Positions 1 to 7,990 of a DNA stretch of 64,000 bases are shown in pieces; the first letter of the stretch is position 1; the number at the start of each line of letters is the position of its first letter. The notes beneath the pieces are model-generated. The model saw nothing but the letters and a program-made list of their open reading frames with translations. It had not been told where the DNA came from and made no database searches. Position numbers and translations under genes: made by a program. The DNA comes from Comamonadaceae bacterium 2FH. Lineage in GTDB: Bacteria > Pseudomonadota > Gammaproteobacteria > Burkholderiales > Burkholderiaceae_C. The stretch spans positions 62,001-126,000 of the forward strand of contig SCMQ01000002.1 of NCBI GenBank assembly GCA_005503335.1, in the 5' to 3' direction.

Positions 1-764
1 ACGCTGCGGCACCTCGCCTGCTGCCGCTGGGCGACAGCGCCTGGACGGTCGAGTTCGGCGACCGCATCGACCCGGGGCTGAACGCCCGGGTCATGAACCT
101 GGCCGACGCCGTGCGCGCGGCGCGGGGCGCCGAGCCGGCCTTTGCCACGGTGCTCGACCTGGTGCCCAGCTTCCGCTCGCTGACCGTGCACTACGACCCG
201 CTGGCCAGCGACGCGAACGCCCTGGGCCAGCGCCTGCTGGCCCTGGCCGGCGCGGTGGACGAGCGGGCGCATGAGGGCCGGCGCTGGCGCCTGCCGGTGT
301 GCTTCGACGAGGAATTCGCGCCCGACCTGGCCGCGCTGGCCCAGGCCAAGGGCTTGCCGGTGCAGCAGGTGATCGACCTTTTGACCCAGGCGCGCTTTCG
401 CGTCTACATGATCGGCTTCATGCCCGGCTTTCCCTACATGGGCGGCCTGCCGCCGCAGCTGGCCATGCCCCGGCTGGCCACGCCGCGCAAGCGCGTGCCG
501 GCGCATTCGCTGGCCGTGGCCGGCGAGATGTGCAGCGTCTACCCCTGGGACAGCCCGGGCGGCTGGAACCTGCTCGGGCGCACCCCCGTGCCCCTGTTCT
601 CGCTGGCGCAGGGCGAGCAGCCGGCCTGGCTGGCCGCCGGCGACCAGGTGCGCTGGTACGAGGTGGCGCGCGGCGAATACGAGCGCCTGCTCGCCGAGCT
701 GGCGGTCGGGCGGATACCGCGCGAAGCTTTCCTGGACCCGCAGGAGGCGCCATGTCCGGCCTGA
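1..764 (+). CDS. pxpB: 5-oxoprolinase subunit PxpB, 5' end outside window
   Basis: KipI/allophanate hydrolase subunit 1 family; with PxpA and PxpC it cleaves 5-oxoproline to glutamate at the cost of ATP. The reading frame (codons from base 3) is open from the window edge and already encodes typical family sequence (LLPLGDSAWTVEFGD) before the first internal ATG at 93, so the true start lies upstream. The family hallmark GFMPGFPYMGGL falls near 412-447, followed by TPRKRVPAHSLAVAG and YPWDSPGGWNLLGRTP. The stop overlaps the start of pxpC by 13 bp, indicating translational coupling. Confidence is high for family and subunit; only the first few residues are missing. Confidence 0.95.
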   Translation, partial: AAAPRLLPLGDSAWTVEFGDRIDPGLNARVMNLADAVRAARGAEPAFATVLDLVPSFRSLTVHYDPLASDANALGQRLLALAGAVDERAHEGRRWRLPVCFDEEFAPDLAALAQAKGLPVQQVIDLLTQARFRVYMIGFMPGFPYMGGLPPQLAMPRLATPRKRVPAHSLAVAGEMCSVYPWDSPGGWNLLGRTPVPLFSLAQGEQPAWLAAGDQVRWYEVARGEYERLLAELAVGRIPREAFLDPQEAPCPA

Positions 765-1798
765 TCGAGATCACCGCGGGCGGACCGGGCTGCAGCGTGC
801 AGGACGGCGGGCGCCTGGGCCGCCGCCACGAGGGCATCCCGGTCTCGGGCTGCCTGGACCGCCCGCTGGCCGACGCGGCGAACGCCCTGGTCGGCAACCC
901 GCTGGGCGAGGCCTGCGTCGAGCTGCGCGGCCCGGGGCCCGGCCTGGTCGTGCGCGAGGGGCCGGTGCGGCTGGCCCTGGCCGGCCAGGCCAGTGGCAAG
1001 CTCGTGCGGGCCAGCGGCGTGGCCAGCCCGCTGGCGCCCTGGGTCAGCGCCACGCTGGAGGTCGGCGACCGCCTGCAGCTGGGCGCGGTGGTGGGCGGCT
1101 GCGCCTACCTGGCCGTCTCCGGCGGGCTGCGGGTGCCGCCCCAGCTGGGCAGCCGGTCCACCTACCAGCGCGCCGGCATAGGCGGCCTCCGGGGCCGCGC
1201 GCTGGAGGCCGGCGACCGCCTGCCCTGCGGCAGCCTGGCGGCCGGCGCCGGGCCCAAGGAAAGGCGTGCCCGCGCGCCGTTCGAGCATGGCGCCGGCGCC
1301 ATCCGCGTCATGCTGGGCCCGCAGCAGGACCATTTCACGCCCGCGGCGATAGCCGCCTTCCTGGCCTCGCCCTGGCAGGTCACGCCGGAGCAGGACCGCA
1401 TGGGCATGCGGCTGAGCGGGGCGCCCTTGGCGCACCTGAGCCCGGCCGCGGCCGACATCGTCTCGGACGGGGTCACGCCCGGCGCGATCCAGGTGCCGGC
1501 CAGCGGCCAGCCCATCGTGCTGCTGGCCGACTGCCAGACCGTGGGCGGCTACCCCAAGATCGCGACCGTGATCAGCGCCGACCTGCCGCGCCTGGCGCAG
1601 GCCCGGCCCGGCCAGGCGCTGCGCTTCGAGGCCGTGGACGCCGGCGCGGCGCGCCAGGCGCTGCAGGAGCTGCGGGCGCATTGGCAGGCCTGGGCGACGG
1701 GTCTGGAGAGCTTCCTGCCGCCGGGCTTCGTCGACGAGGAGGCGCTGTACGCCGCCAACCTGGTCAGCGGCATGGTGTGCGCCGCGTGGGGACAATGA
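752..1798 (+). CDS. pxpC: 5-oxoprolinase subunit PxpC
   Basis: Biotin-dependent carboxyltransferase-like / KipA / allophanate hydrolase subunit 2 family, 348 aa, a normal length. It partners PxpB in ATP-dependent 5-oxoproline hydrolysis. Family features are the N-terminal SVQDGGRLG, the MDxxA-like SGCLDRPLADAANALVGN, the middle AYLAVSGGL, and the C-terminal DGVTPGAIQVPASGQPI and GGYPKIATV. The start at 752 gives MSGLIEITAGG, aligns with the family N-terminus and overlaps pxpB. A dispersed repeat copy separates it from pxpA. Confidence 0.95.
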   Translation: MSGLIEITAGGPGCSVQDGGRLGRRHEGIPVSGCLDRPLADAANALVGNPLGEACVELRGPGPGLVVREGPVRLALAGQASGKLVRASGVASPLAPWVSATLEVGDRLQLGAVVGGCAYLAVSGGLRVPPQLGSRSTYQRAGIGGLRGRALEAGDRLPCGSLAAGAGPKERRARAPFEHGAGAIRVMLGPQQDHFTPAAIAAFLASPWQVTPEQDRMGMRLSGAPLAHLSPAAADIVSDGVTPGAIQVPASGQPIVLLADCQTVGGYPKIATVISADLPRLAQARPGQALRFEAVDAGAARQALQELRAHWQAWATGLESFLPPGFVDEEALYAANLVSGMVCAAWGQ

Positions 1799-1807
1799 GT
1801 GATGACA

Positions 1808-1881
1808 GCCCCCACGCTTGCCACTGCGTGTGCTGCGCTGCCCCCCGAGGGGGCCGCAGTTGCCTTGGGGCGGCCCGGCGG
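1808..1881 (+). repeat. dispersed GC-rich palindromic element, copy A1
   Basis: A stretch of about 74 bp between pxpC and pxpA, beginning GCCCCCACGCTTGCC and ending CTTGGGGCGGCCCGGCGG, with two nested palindromes (CCCCCCGAGGGGG and the CCTTGGGGCGG core). Near-identical copies occur at 57778-57853 (same strand) and, inverted, at 53625-53700 inside icmF. It lies in the operon's only spacer, so it would be transcribed as a strong hairpin. It is not an insertion sequence: it carries no gene. Confidence 0.85.
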
Positions 1882-1899
1882 CAACTGACGGAACGAGCC

Positions 1900-2676
1900 A
1901 TGAACCAGCGAGAGATCAACCTGAACGCCGACCTCGGCGAGAGCTTCGGCGCCTGGAAGATGGGCGACGACGGCGCCATGCTGGCCGTCGTCGCCAGCGC
2001 CAACATCGCCTGCGGCTTCCACGCCGGCGACCCGTTGGTCATGCGCCAGACCGTGCGGCAGGCCCTGGCGCAGGGGGTCAGCCTCGGGGCCCATCCCTCG
2101 TTTCCCGACCTGCAGGGCTTCGGCCGCCGCCGCATCGACATGGCGCCGGCGGAGTTGGAGGCCGCCATCGTCTACCAGGTCGGGGCGCTGCAGGCCCTGG
2201 CCGCCGCCGAGGGCGGGGCGCTGAGCCATGTGAAGCCGCATGGCGCCCTGCACAACATGGCCTGCGCCGACCCGGCCCTGGCCGAGACCGTGGTGCGCGC
2301 GGTGCGCGCCGCCGGCCGCGAGCTGCTGCTGCTCGCGCCCCCTTGTTCGGAACTGGCCCTTGCCGGCGAACGCCTGGGGCTGCGCGTGGCGCTGGAAGTG
2401 TTCGCCGACCGGGCCTACCAGGACGATGGGCAACTGGTGCCGCGCTCGCAGCCCGGGGCCATGGTGCACGGGGCCGAGGCCGCGCTGGCCCATGTGCTGC
2501 GCATGCTCCAGGAGCAGGCCATCGTCAGCGTGAGCGGCAGGCGCCTGCCCACCGCCATCGACAGCATCTGCGTGCACGGGGACAGCCCCGACGCCGTCCA
2601 GACCGCCGGCGCGATCCGCCAGGGCCTGGAGGCGGCGGGCTACGCCATCGTGGGGCTGGACCGGCTGGGCCGCTGA
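1900..2676 (+). CDS. pxpA: 5-oxoprolinase subunit PxpA (LamB/YcsF family)
   Basis: 258 aa LamB/YcsF family protein, the third component of prokaryotic 5-oxoprolinase. The N-terminus INLNADLGESFGAWKMGDD is diagnostic, followed by NIACGFHAGDP and, later, SHVKPHGALHNMA, EVFADRAYQDDG and ICVHGDSP. The start at 1900 places the LNADLGE motif at residues 7-13 as in the family; reading further upstream would translate the repeat element. Third gene of the pxpBCA operon, about 100 bp after pxpC. Confidence 0.95.
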   Translation: MNQREINLNADLGESFGAWKMGDDGAMLAVVASANIACGFHAGDPLVMRQTVRQALAQGVSLGAHPSFPDLQGFGRRRIDMAPAELEAAIVYQVGALQALAAAEGGALSHVKPHGALHNMACADPALAETVVRAVRAAGRELLLLAPPCSELALAGERLGLRVALEVFADRAYQDDGQLVPRSQPGAMVHGAEAALAHVLRMLQEQAIVSVSGRRLPTAIDSICVHGDSPDAVQTAGAIRQGLEAAGYAIVGLDRLGR

Positions 2677-2715
2677 GCGCCCGGCCGGGACGGGGCCGGT
2701 GCGACAATCCCGGCG

Positions 2716-3702
2716 ATGAGCAAGACCCTGTCCCTGCCCAGGAAGCCGGCGCCGGCCGCCGCCAAGCCGCCCGCTGCCGCGCCAGTGCGCCGTGCCGGCG
2801 GCCCGCGCCCGTCCGCCCCGGCGCGGCCGGCGCCACCGCCGGCCAAGCAGCGCCAGGAGCACCCGCAGCACCCGGTGAGGGGCGCCGAGGCCAGAGGCCC
2901 CGCGCCTGCGGCGCCGCGCCCCCAGGCCGGTCCGGCCGATACGGTGCGCCTGAACAAGCGCATGGCCGATCTGGGCCTGTGCTCGCGCCGCGAGGCCGAC
3001 GAATGGATAGAGCGCGGCTGGGTGCGCGTGGACGGCGAGCTCGCCACCATGGGCCTGCAGGTCGGGGCCCAGGCGCGCATCACGGTCGATCGCCAGGCCC
3101 AGGGCCAGCAGGCACAGCAGGTCACCATCCTGATCAACAAGCCGGTGGGCTATGTCAGCGGCCAGGCCGAGGACGGCCACCAGCCGGCGGCCAGCCTGGT
3201 GCAGGCGCGCAACCACTGGCGCGGCGATCCCTCGCCCACCCGCTTCAGCCCGGCCCAGCTGCGCGGCCTGGCGCCCGCGGGGCGGCTGGACATCGACTCG
3301 GTCGGCCTGCTGGTGCTCACGCAGGACGGCCGCGTGGCGCGCCAGCTGATAGCCGAGGACTCCCTGGTGGACAAGGAATACCTGGTGCGCGTGAGCTACG
3401 CCACGCCGGCCGGCGAGGTCACGACCGACGTGCAGGCCGCCTTCCCGCCCGGGCAGCTCGCGCGCCTGCGCCATGGCCTGAGCCTGGACGGCAAGCCGCT
3501 CAAGCCGGCCCGGGTCGACTGGCAGAACCCCGAGCAGCTGCGCTTCGTGCTGACCGAGGGCAAGAAGCGCCAGATCCGGCGCATGTGCGAGCTGGTGGGC
3601 CTGAAGGTGGTGGGACTCAAGCGCATACGCATCGGCGGCGTGACGCTGGGCCAGCTGCCGCTGGGCCAGTGGCGGTACCTGGGGCCGCAGGAGCGGTTCT
3701 GA
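2716..3702 (+). CDS. RluB/RluE/RluF-type 23S rRNA pseudouridine synthase
   Basis: 328 aa RsuA/RluB family enzyme that isomerises a uridine in rRNA. Residues 1-75 are a Pro/Ala/Lys-rich, probably disordered extension. An S4 RNA-binding domain follows (RLNKRMADLGLCSRREADEWI, about 77-135), then the catalytic domain with ILINKPVGYVSG and the active-site segment PAGRLDIDSVGLLVLTQDG, where the Asp after GRL is the expected catalytic residue. EGKKRQIRRMCELVGL near the C-terminus is a family signature. It looks most like the RluF subgroup (U2604), but the target base cannot be fixed from sequence alone. It stands alone between pxpA and the diguanylate cyclase-like gene. Confidence 0.9.
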   Translation: MSKTLSLPRKPAPAAAKPPAAAPVRRAGGPRPSAPARPAPPPAKQRQEHPQHPVRGAEARGPAPAAPRPQAGPADTVRLNKRMADLGLCSRREADEWIERGWVRVDGELATMGLQVGAQARITVDRQAQGQQAQQVTILINKPVGYVSGQAEDGHQPAASLVQARNHWRGDPSPTRFSPAQLRGLAPAGRLDIDSVGLLVLTQDGRVARQLIAEDSLVDKEYLVRVSYATPAGEVTTDVQAAFPPGQLARLRHGLSLDGKPLKPARVDWQNPEQLRFVLTEGKKRQIRRMCELVGLKVVGLKRIRIGGVTLGQLPLGQWRYLGPQERF

Positions 3703-3764
3703 TCTGCTACAGTTTCGCGAGCGCCGGCCACAACATTCAAAGAGGCGCTTTGGGGAGACCCGCC

Positions 3765-4796
3765 ATGAACCCGCTGACGGCCTTCGCCGATGCCCCGCCA
3801 GCCAGTGCGAACGAGGCGCACCGGCTCGATACCCTGCGCCGCTACGGCTTGCTCGACACGCCGCCCGAGCCGGCCTTCGACGACCTGGCCCTGCTGGCGG
3901 CCCAGGTCTGTGCGGCGCCGGTGGCCATGCTGTCCCTGGTCGATGTCGGCCGGCAATGGAACAAGGCCATGCACGGCTGGGCCGAGCGCGAGGTTGCGCG
4001 CGCCGTTTCCTTCTGCGCCCGGGCGATCGAGCAGCCCGGCCGGCTGCTCGAGGTGCTGGATGCCACGCGCGATGCGCGTTTCGCCCAACATCCCTGGGTG
4101 CAGGGGGCCGAGGGCCTGCGCTTTTACGCCGGCGCGCCGCTGGTCGTGTCTTCCGGTCATGCGCTGGGCGTCCTCTGCGTGTTCGACCGGCAGGTCCGCG
4201 CCCTGAGCAATGCCCAGCGTCAGGCGCTGGCGGCCCTGGCGCGCCAAGCGGTGGCCCAGTTCGAGCTGCGTCAACTGACTTGGCTGGGCGAGAGGCTGGG
4301 CGCCGTCGATCCGCTCACCCAGGTCTGGAACCGCCGGGCCTTCGAGCGCCGCCTGGCCGAGGAGTGGCAACGCCACGCGCGTCGCAACGAGTCCCTGGCG
4401 ATGCTGCTGGTGGCGGTGCGCGGCGCCCTGGCGCAGCCGGCGGCACAGCAAGGGCGGTCACCCGACGAGGCCAGCGCCGCTCAGGCCCAGGCCGCGGCGC
4501 TGATCGTGGAAGCGCTGCGTTGCAGCGACCTCGTTGCCAGCTACGGCGGCGAGCTGTTCGCGGCGATTCTGCCTTCGAACGGCGTGAGCTCGGCCATGAC
4601 GGCGGCCCAGCGCGTGCGGCTGGCGCTGGAGCACCACCCCTGGGCCGGGCGCTCCATGACCGCCAGCATCGGCCTGTCGGCCATGGTGCCGGGGCGGGAC
4701 CAGGACCCGCGGCAGCTGACGGAGCGCGCCGATCATGCCCTGCAGACGGCGATTCGCCGCGGGGGCAGCCGGGTCGAGGCCTTCAGCGGCTGGTGA
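3765..4796 (+). CDS. GAF-GGDEF protein with degenerate GGELF motif
   Basis: 343 aa, cytosolic, with no membrane segments. An N-terminal GAF domain spans about residues 25-165 (RYGLLDTPPEPAFDDLALLAA, VSFCARAIEQPG, FYAGAPLVV, LGVLCVFD), the layout of the common GAF-diguanylate cyclases. The GGDEF domain follows (DPLTQVWNRRAFERRLAEEW onward). The signature at residues 261-265 is GGELF, so the second acidic residue is replaced by Leu. An RxxD motif (R252, D255) sits five residues upstream, where an inhibitory c-di-GMP site would be. It may therefore bind c-di-GMP, or act weakly, rather than make it efficiently. The start follows a purine-rich GGGGAGA. Confidence 0.85.
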   Translation: MNPLTAFADAPPASANEAHRLDTLRRYGLLDTPPEPAFDDLALLAAQVCAAPVAMLSLVDVGRQWNKAMHGWAEREVARAVSFCARAIEQPGRLLEVLDATRDARFAQHPWVQGAEGLRFYAGAPLVVSSGHALGVLCVFDRQVRALSNAQRQALAALARQAVAQFELRQLTWLGERLGAVDPLTQVWNRRAFERRLAEEWQRHARRNESLAMLLVAVRGALAQPAAQQGRSPDEASAAQAQAAALIVEALRCSDLVASYGGELFAAILPSNGVSSAMTAAQRVRLALEHHPWAGRSMTASIGLSAMVPGRDQDPRQLTERADHALQTAIRRGGSRVEAFSGW

Positions 4797-4811
4797 GTCG
4801 CGGTTCCGCCC

Positions 4812-4839
4812 CTTGAAAGCGGACCGGTCGCCCCCATCT
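4812..4839 (+). promoter_or_regulatory. sigma-32 heat-shock promoter of htpG
   Basis: CTTGAAA (4812-4818), a 13-nt spacer, then CCCCATCT (4832-4839): essentially the RpoH consensus. It lies 50 bp before the htpG start codon, a chaperone gene classically controlled by sigma-32. Only the sequence match supports it, but the match is close to perfect and the context is right. Confidence 0.8.
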
Positions 4840-4888
4840 GGGCGCGATCGATCCGGTTTGTTCCCTTCTGTCCATACGCTTTTTTCAC

Positions 4889-6808
4889 ATGAGCAAACAC
4901 ACCCATTCTTTCCAGGCCGAGGTCGCGCAGCTGCTGCACCTGGTCACCCACTCGCTGTACTCCAACAAGGAAATCTTCCTGCGCGAGCTGATCTCCAACG
5001 CCTCCGACGCCTGCGACAAGCTGCGCTTCGAGGCCCTGCACAACGCCGCGCTGTACGAGGACGCACCCAAGCTGGAGGTGCGCCTGTCCTTCGACAAGGA
5101 CGCCAGGACGCTGACCATCAGCGACAACGGCATAGGCATGAGCGAGCAGGAGGCGATAGACCACCTGGGCACCATCGCCAAGAGTGGCACCAAGGAGTTC
5201 ATGGGCAAGCTCTCGGGAGACCAGAAGGCGGACGCCCAGCTGATCGGCCAGTTCGGCGTGGGCTTCTACTCGGGCTTCATCGTGGCCGACAGGATCACCG
5301 TCGAGTCGCGCCGCGCCGGCCTCTCGGCCGAAGCCGGCGTGCGCTGGGTCAGCGGCGGCACGGGCGACTTCGAGGTCGAGTCCATACTGCGCGAGCAGCG
5401 CGGCACCAGCGTCGTCCTGCACCTGCGCGAGGACGCGCTGGAGTATGCCAACGGCTGGAAGCTCAAGGAGATCGTCGGCAAGTACTCCGACCACATCAGC
5501 CTGCCCATACTGATGGAGAAGGAGGAGTGGAAGGAGGGCGAGAACGAGCAGCCCGGCCAGATGATCAAGACCGGCGAGTGGGAGACCATCAACCAGGCCA
5601 CGGCGCTGTGGACGCGCGCCAAGAAGGACATCACGGCCGAGCAGTACCAGGCCTTCTACCAGGCCATCAGCCACGACTTCGAGGCACCGCTGAGCTGGTC
5701 GCACAACCGCGTCGAGGGCGGCACCGAGTACACCCAGCTGCTCTACCTGCCGGCCCATGCGCCGCACGACCTCTGGAACCGCGAGCGCAAGGGCGGGCTC
5801 AAGCTCTACGTCAAGCGCGTCTTCATCATGGACGAGGCCGAGGCCCTGCTGCCCGGCTACCTGCGCTTCGTCAAGGGCGTGGTCGACTCGGCCGACCTGC
5901 CGCTCAACGTGAGCCGCGAGCTGCTGCAGGAAAGCCGCGACGTCAAGGCCATCCGCGAGGGCAACACGCGCCGCGTGCTCGCCATGCTGGAGGACCTGGC
6001 CCGGCGCGAGGTCCCGGCCGCCGATGCGAGCGAGGAAGACAAGGCCGACGCCGGCAAGTTCGGCAAGTTCTACGCGGAGTTCGGCGCCATGCTCAAGGAG
6101 GGCCTGGGCGAGGACTTCGGCAACCGCGAGCGCATCGCCAAGCTGCTGCGCTTCGCCTCCACCGCCTCGGACCAGGCCAGCGTGTCCTTCGCCGACTACA
6201 AGGCGCGCATGAAGGAGGGCCAGGAGGCCATCTACTACATCACGGCCGACACCCTGGCCGCGGCCAGGAACAGCCCGCAGCTCGAGGTGTTCAAGAAGAA
6301 GGGCATCGAGGTGTTGCTGATGAGCGACCGCGTCGACGAGTGGGCGCTGAACTTCCTTCATGACTTCGACGGCACGCCGCTGCAGTCGGTGGCCAAGGGC
6401 GCGGTGGACCTGGGCAAGCTGCAGGACGAGGCCGAGAAGAAGGCCGCCGAAGAAGCCGCCGAGGCTTTCAAGCCGCTGCTGGCCAAGCTCAAGGAGGCGC
6501 TCAAGGACCGGGTCGAGGACGTGCGCGTGACCACGCGCCTGGTCGACAGCCCGGCCTGCCTGGTGGTGCAGGACGCTGGCATGAGCATGCAGCTGGCGCG
6601 CCTGCTCAAGCAGGCCGGCCAGCAGGCGCCCCAGGTCAAGCCCGTGCTCGAGGTCAATCCCGAGCACCCGCTGGTGAAAAAGCTCGATGGCTCGGTGCAT
6701 TTCCATGACCTGGCCCATATCCTGTTCGACCAGGCCCTGCTGGCCGAGGGCGGCCTGCCCGAGGACCCCGCGGCCTACGTCAAGCGCGTCAACGCCCTGC
6801 TGGCCTGA
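4889..6808 (+). CDS. htpG: molecular chaperone HtpG (Hsp90)
   Basis: 639 aa, full-length bacterial Hsp90, an ATP-dependent homodimeric cytosolic chaperone. The Bergerat ATP-binding fold is intact: [15 protein letters not shown] (residues 32-46, with catalytic Glu and Asn), DNGIGM (79-84) and [10 protein letters not shown] (120-129). The middle domain has [11 protein letters not shown] with the conserved Arg, and the C-terminal dimerisation domain is complete. No clear Shine-Dalgarno is seen just upstream (CTTTTTTCAC), so translation may rely on an A/U-rich leader; the sigma-32 promoter lies at 4812-4839. Single-gene unit. Confidence 0.98.
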   Translation: MSKHTHSFQAEVAQLLHLVTHSLYSNKEIFLRELISNASDACDKLRFEALHNAALYEDAPKLEVRLSFDKDARTLTISDNGIGMSEQEAIDHLGTIAKSGTKEFMGKLSGDQKADAQLIGQFGVGFYSGFIVADRITVESRRAGLSAEAGVRWVSGGTGDFEVESILREQRGTSVVLHLREDALEYANGWKLKEIVGKYSDHISLPILMEKEEWKEGENEQPGQMIKTGEWETINQATALWTRAKKDITAEQYQAFYQAISHDFEAPLSWSHNRVEGGTEYTQLLYLPAHAPHDLWNRERKGGLKLYVKRVFIMDEAEALLPGYLRFVKGVVDSADLPLNVSRELLQESRDVKAIREGNTRRVLAMLEDLARREVPAADASEEDKADAGKFGKFYAEFGAMLKEGLGEDFGNRERIAKLLRFASTASDQASVSFADYKARMKEGQEAIYYITADTLAAARNSPQLEVFKKKGIEVLLMSDRVDEWALNFLHDFDGTPLQSVAKGAVDLGKLQDEAEKKAAEEAAEAFKPLLAKLKEALKDRVEDVRVTTRLVDSPACLVVQDAGMSMQLARLLKQAGQQAPQVKPVLEVNPEHPLVKKLDGSVHFHDLAHILFDQALLAEGGLPEDPAAYVKRVNALLA

Positions 6809-6863
6809 GCTCCGTCATACACCTTGTGACGACGTGGAAGCGCTTTGTGGCTAGGATGAGGCC

Positions 6864-7199
6864 ATGACAAGCGCCCTGTTGCCTTTGCTCGTCGCCGTGC
6901 TGCTGGCCGGCTGCGGCAGCCTGGGCGCCGGGGTTGGCGTCGGCGTGCCGATCGCGCCCGGCGTCTCCATCGGCGTGAGCGTGGGCACGGGCGGGGTGAA
7001 CGCCGGCGTCTCGGCCGGCTCCGGCCCGGTCGGCGTGGGCGTCGGCGTCAACCAGCGCGGCCAGGTCACGGGCGGCGTAGGCGTGGGCGCCGGCACCGAT
7101 GTGGGTGGCGCGCGCGTGGGGGTGGGCGTGGGCACCGGCACGGTGCTCTACGACCCGAACGATCCGGCGCAGCGCAAGCCGGGCAGCGACGCGAAATAA
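6864..7199 (+). CDS. small Gly/Val-rich predicted lipoprotein
   Basis: 111 aa. The N-terminus TSALLPLLVAVLLAGC is a short signal peptide ending in a lipobox (LLAG|C, Cys 17), so the protein should be lipidated and anchored in an envelope membrane. Most of the mature part is an alternating Val-Gly/Ala-Gly low-complexity run (VGVGVG, GVSIGVSVG, VGVGVGTGT) with no charged residues until the C-terminal YDPNDPAQRKPGSDAK. Such alternation could form an extended beta structure. I recognise no functional family; similar small lipoproteins are scattered in Comamonadaceae. A strong terminator follows. Confidence 0.75.
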   Translation: MTSALLPLLVAVLLAGCGSLGAGVGVGVPIAPGVSIGVSVGTGGVNAGVSAGSGPVGVGVGVNQRGQVTGGVGVGAGTDVGGARVGVGVGTGTVLYDPNDPAQRKPGSDAK

Positions 7200-7230
7200 A
7201 CGGCCAGCCGGTCCCCTCAACCGCCTGTCA

Positions 7231-7264
7231 AACCCCGCCCGCGGTGCCGCGGACGGGGTTTTTT
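7231..7264 (+). terminator. rho-independent terminator after the lipoprotein gene
   Basis: The arms AACCCCGCCCGCGG and CCGCGGACGGGGTT form a 14-bp stem with one mismatch and a 2-nt loop, running directly into six T residues (7259-7264). It separates the lipoprotein gene from the restriction-modification island. Confidence 0.9.
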
Positions 7265-7309
7265 CATGGCTACACTCAGCGCCTCTCTCCCCCGTTCCAT
7301 TCTCCAAAC

Positions 7310-7990
7310 ATGCTTACCGGCGACCTGAAAAGCAAAATCGACCAGATCTGGAACGCCTTCTGGTCCGGCGGCATCGCCAATCCCATCGAGGTCATCGAGC
7401 AGATCACCTACCTGCTGTTCCTGCGCCGCCTGGACGACCTGCACACGCTGGAAGAAAACAAGGCCGTCCGGCTCGGCACGCCGCTGCAGCGCCGCATCTT
7501 CCCCGAGGGCCTGGACCCGCGTGGCCGCCCCTACGAAGCCTTGCGCTGGAGCCGCTTCAAGAACCAGGCCCCGGCCGACATGTTCACCGTGGTCGGCGAA
7601 CACGTGTTTCCGTTCCTGCGCACACTGGGCGCGAGTGGTGCCAGCGAAGGCTCCACCTACGCCCACCACATGAAGGACGCGCGTTTCACCATCCCCACGC
7701 CGGCGCTGCTGGCCAAGGTGGTCGATCTGCTGGACGCCGTGCCCCTGGAAGACCGCGACACCAAGGGTGAGGGCTCGCCCGAACTCACCCGCTCCCGCAC
7801 CGCCCAGAGCTTCTGCGTGCCCAAGGCCGACATTGCCGCCAACGGCTACGACCTGAGCCTGAACCGCTACAAGGAAGTGGTGCACGAGCCCGTGCAGCAC
7901 CGCGCACCCGCCGAGATACTGGCCGAACTGGTGCGGCTGGAGGACGAGATTGCGCGGGGGATGAGGGCGCTGGAGGGGTTGTTGAAGTGA
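7310..7990 (+). pseudogene. hsdM: type I methyltransferase HsdM lacking its catalytic core
   Basis: 226 aa against about 490 for full-length HsdM. Residues 1-152 are a complete HsdM N-terminal domain (LKSKIDQIWNAFWSGGIANP, EVIEQITYLLFLRRLDDL, HHMKDARFTIPTPALLAKVVDLLD, DRDTKG). From about residue 158 the sequence is the extreme C-terminus of HsdM (RTAQSFCVPKADIAANGYDL, SLNRYKEVVHE, then a terminal helix). Everything between is missing: the SAM-binding motif, the NPPF/Y catalytic motif and the rest of the N6-methylase domain, some 260-330 aa. The junction (about 7766-7783) keeps the reading frame. The start at 7310 gives the family N-terminus; the stop overlaps hsdS as GTGA. Methylation activity should be absent. 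Confidence 0.9.

Noticed and set aside
1549-3474. A 641-codon open frame on the minus strand across pxpC, pxpA and the pseudouridine synthase gene
   Set aside because: It is antisense to three well-supported genes and encodes low-complexity Ala/Gly/Arg-rich sequence, as expected from a high-GC shadow frame.
4733-6718. A 661-codon minus-strand frame opposite htpG
   Set aside because: Antisense of a highly conserved chaperone gene; no family features, composition typical of a mirror frame.
6864-7199. The Val-Gly repeat region as a possible DNA repeat or CRISPR-like array
   Set aside because: The periodicity is two codons with no conserved unit and no spacers; it is explained by protein composition.
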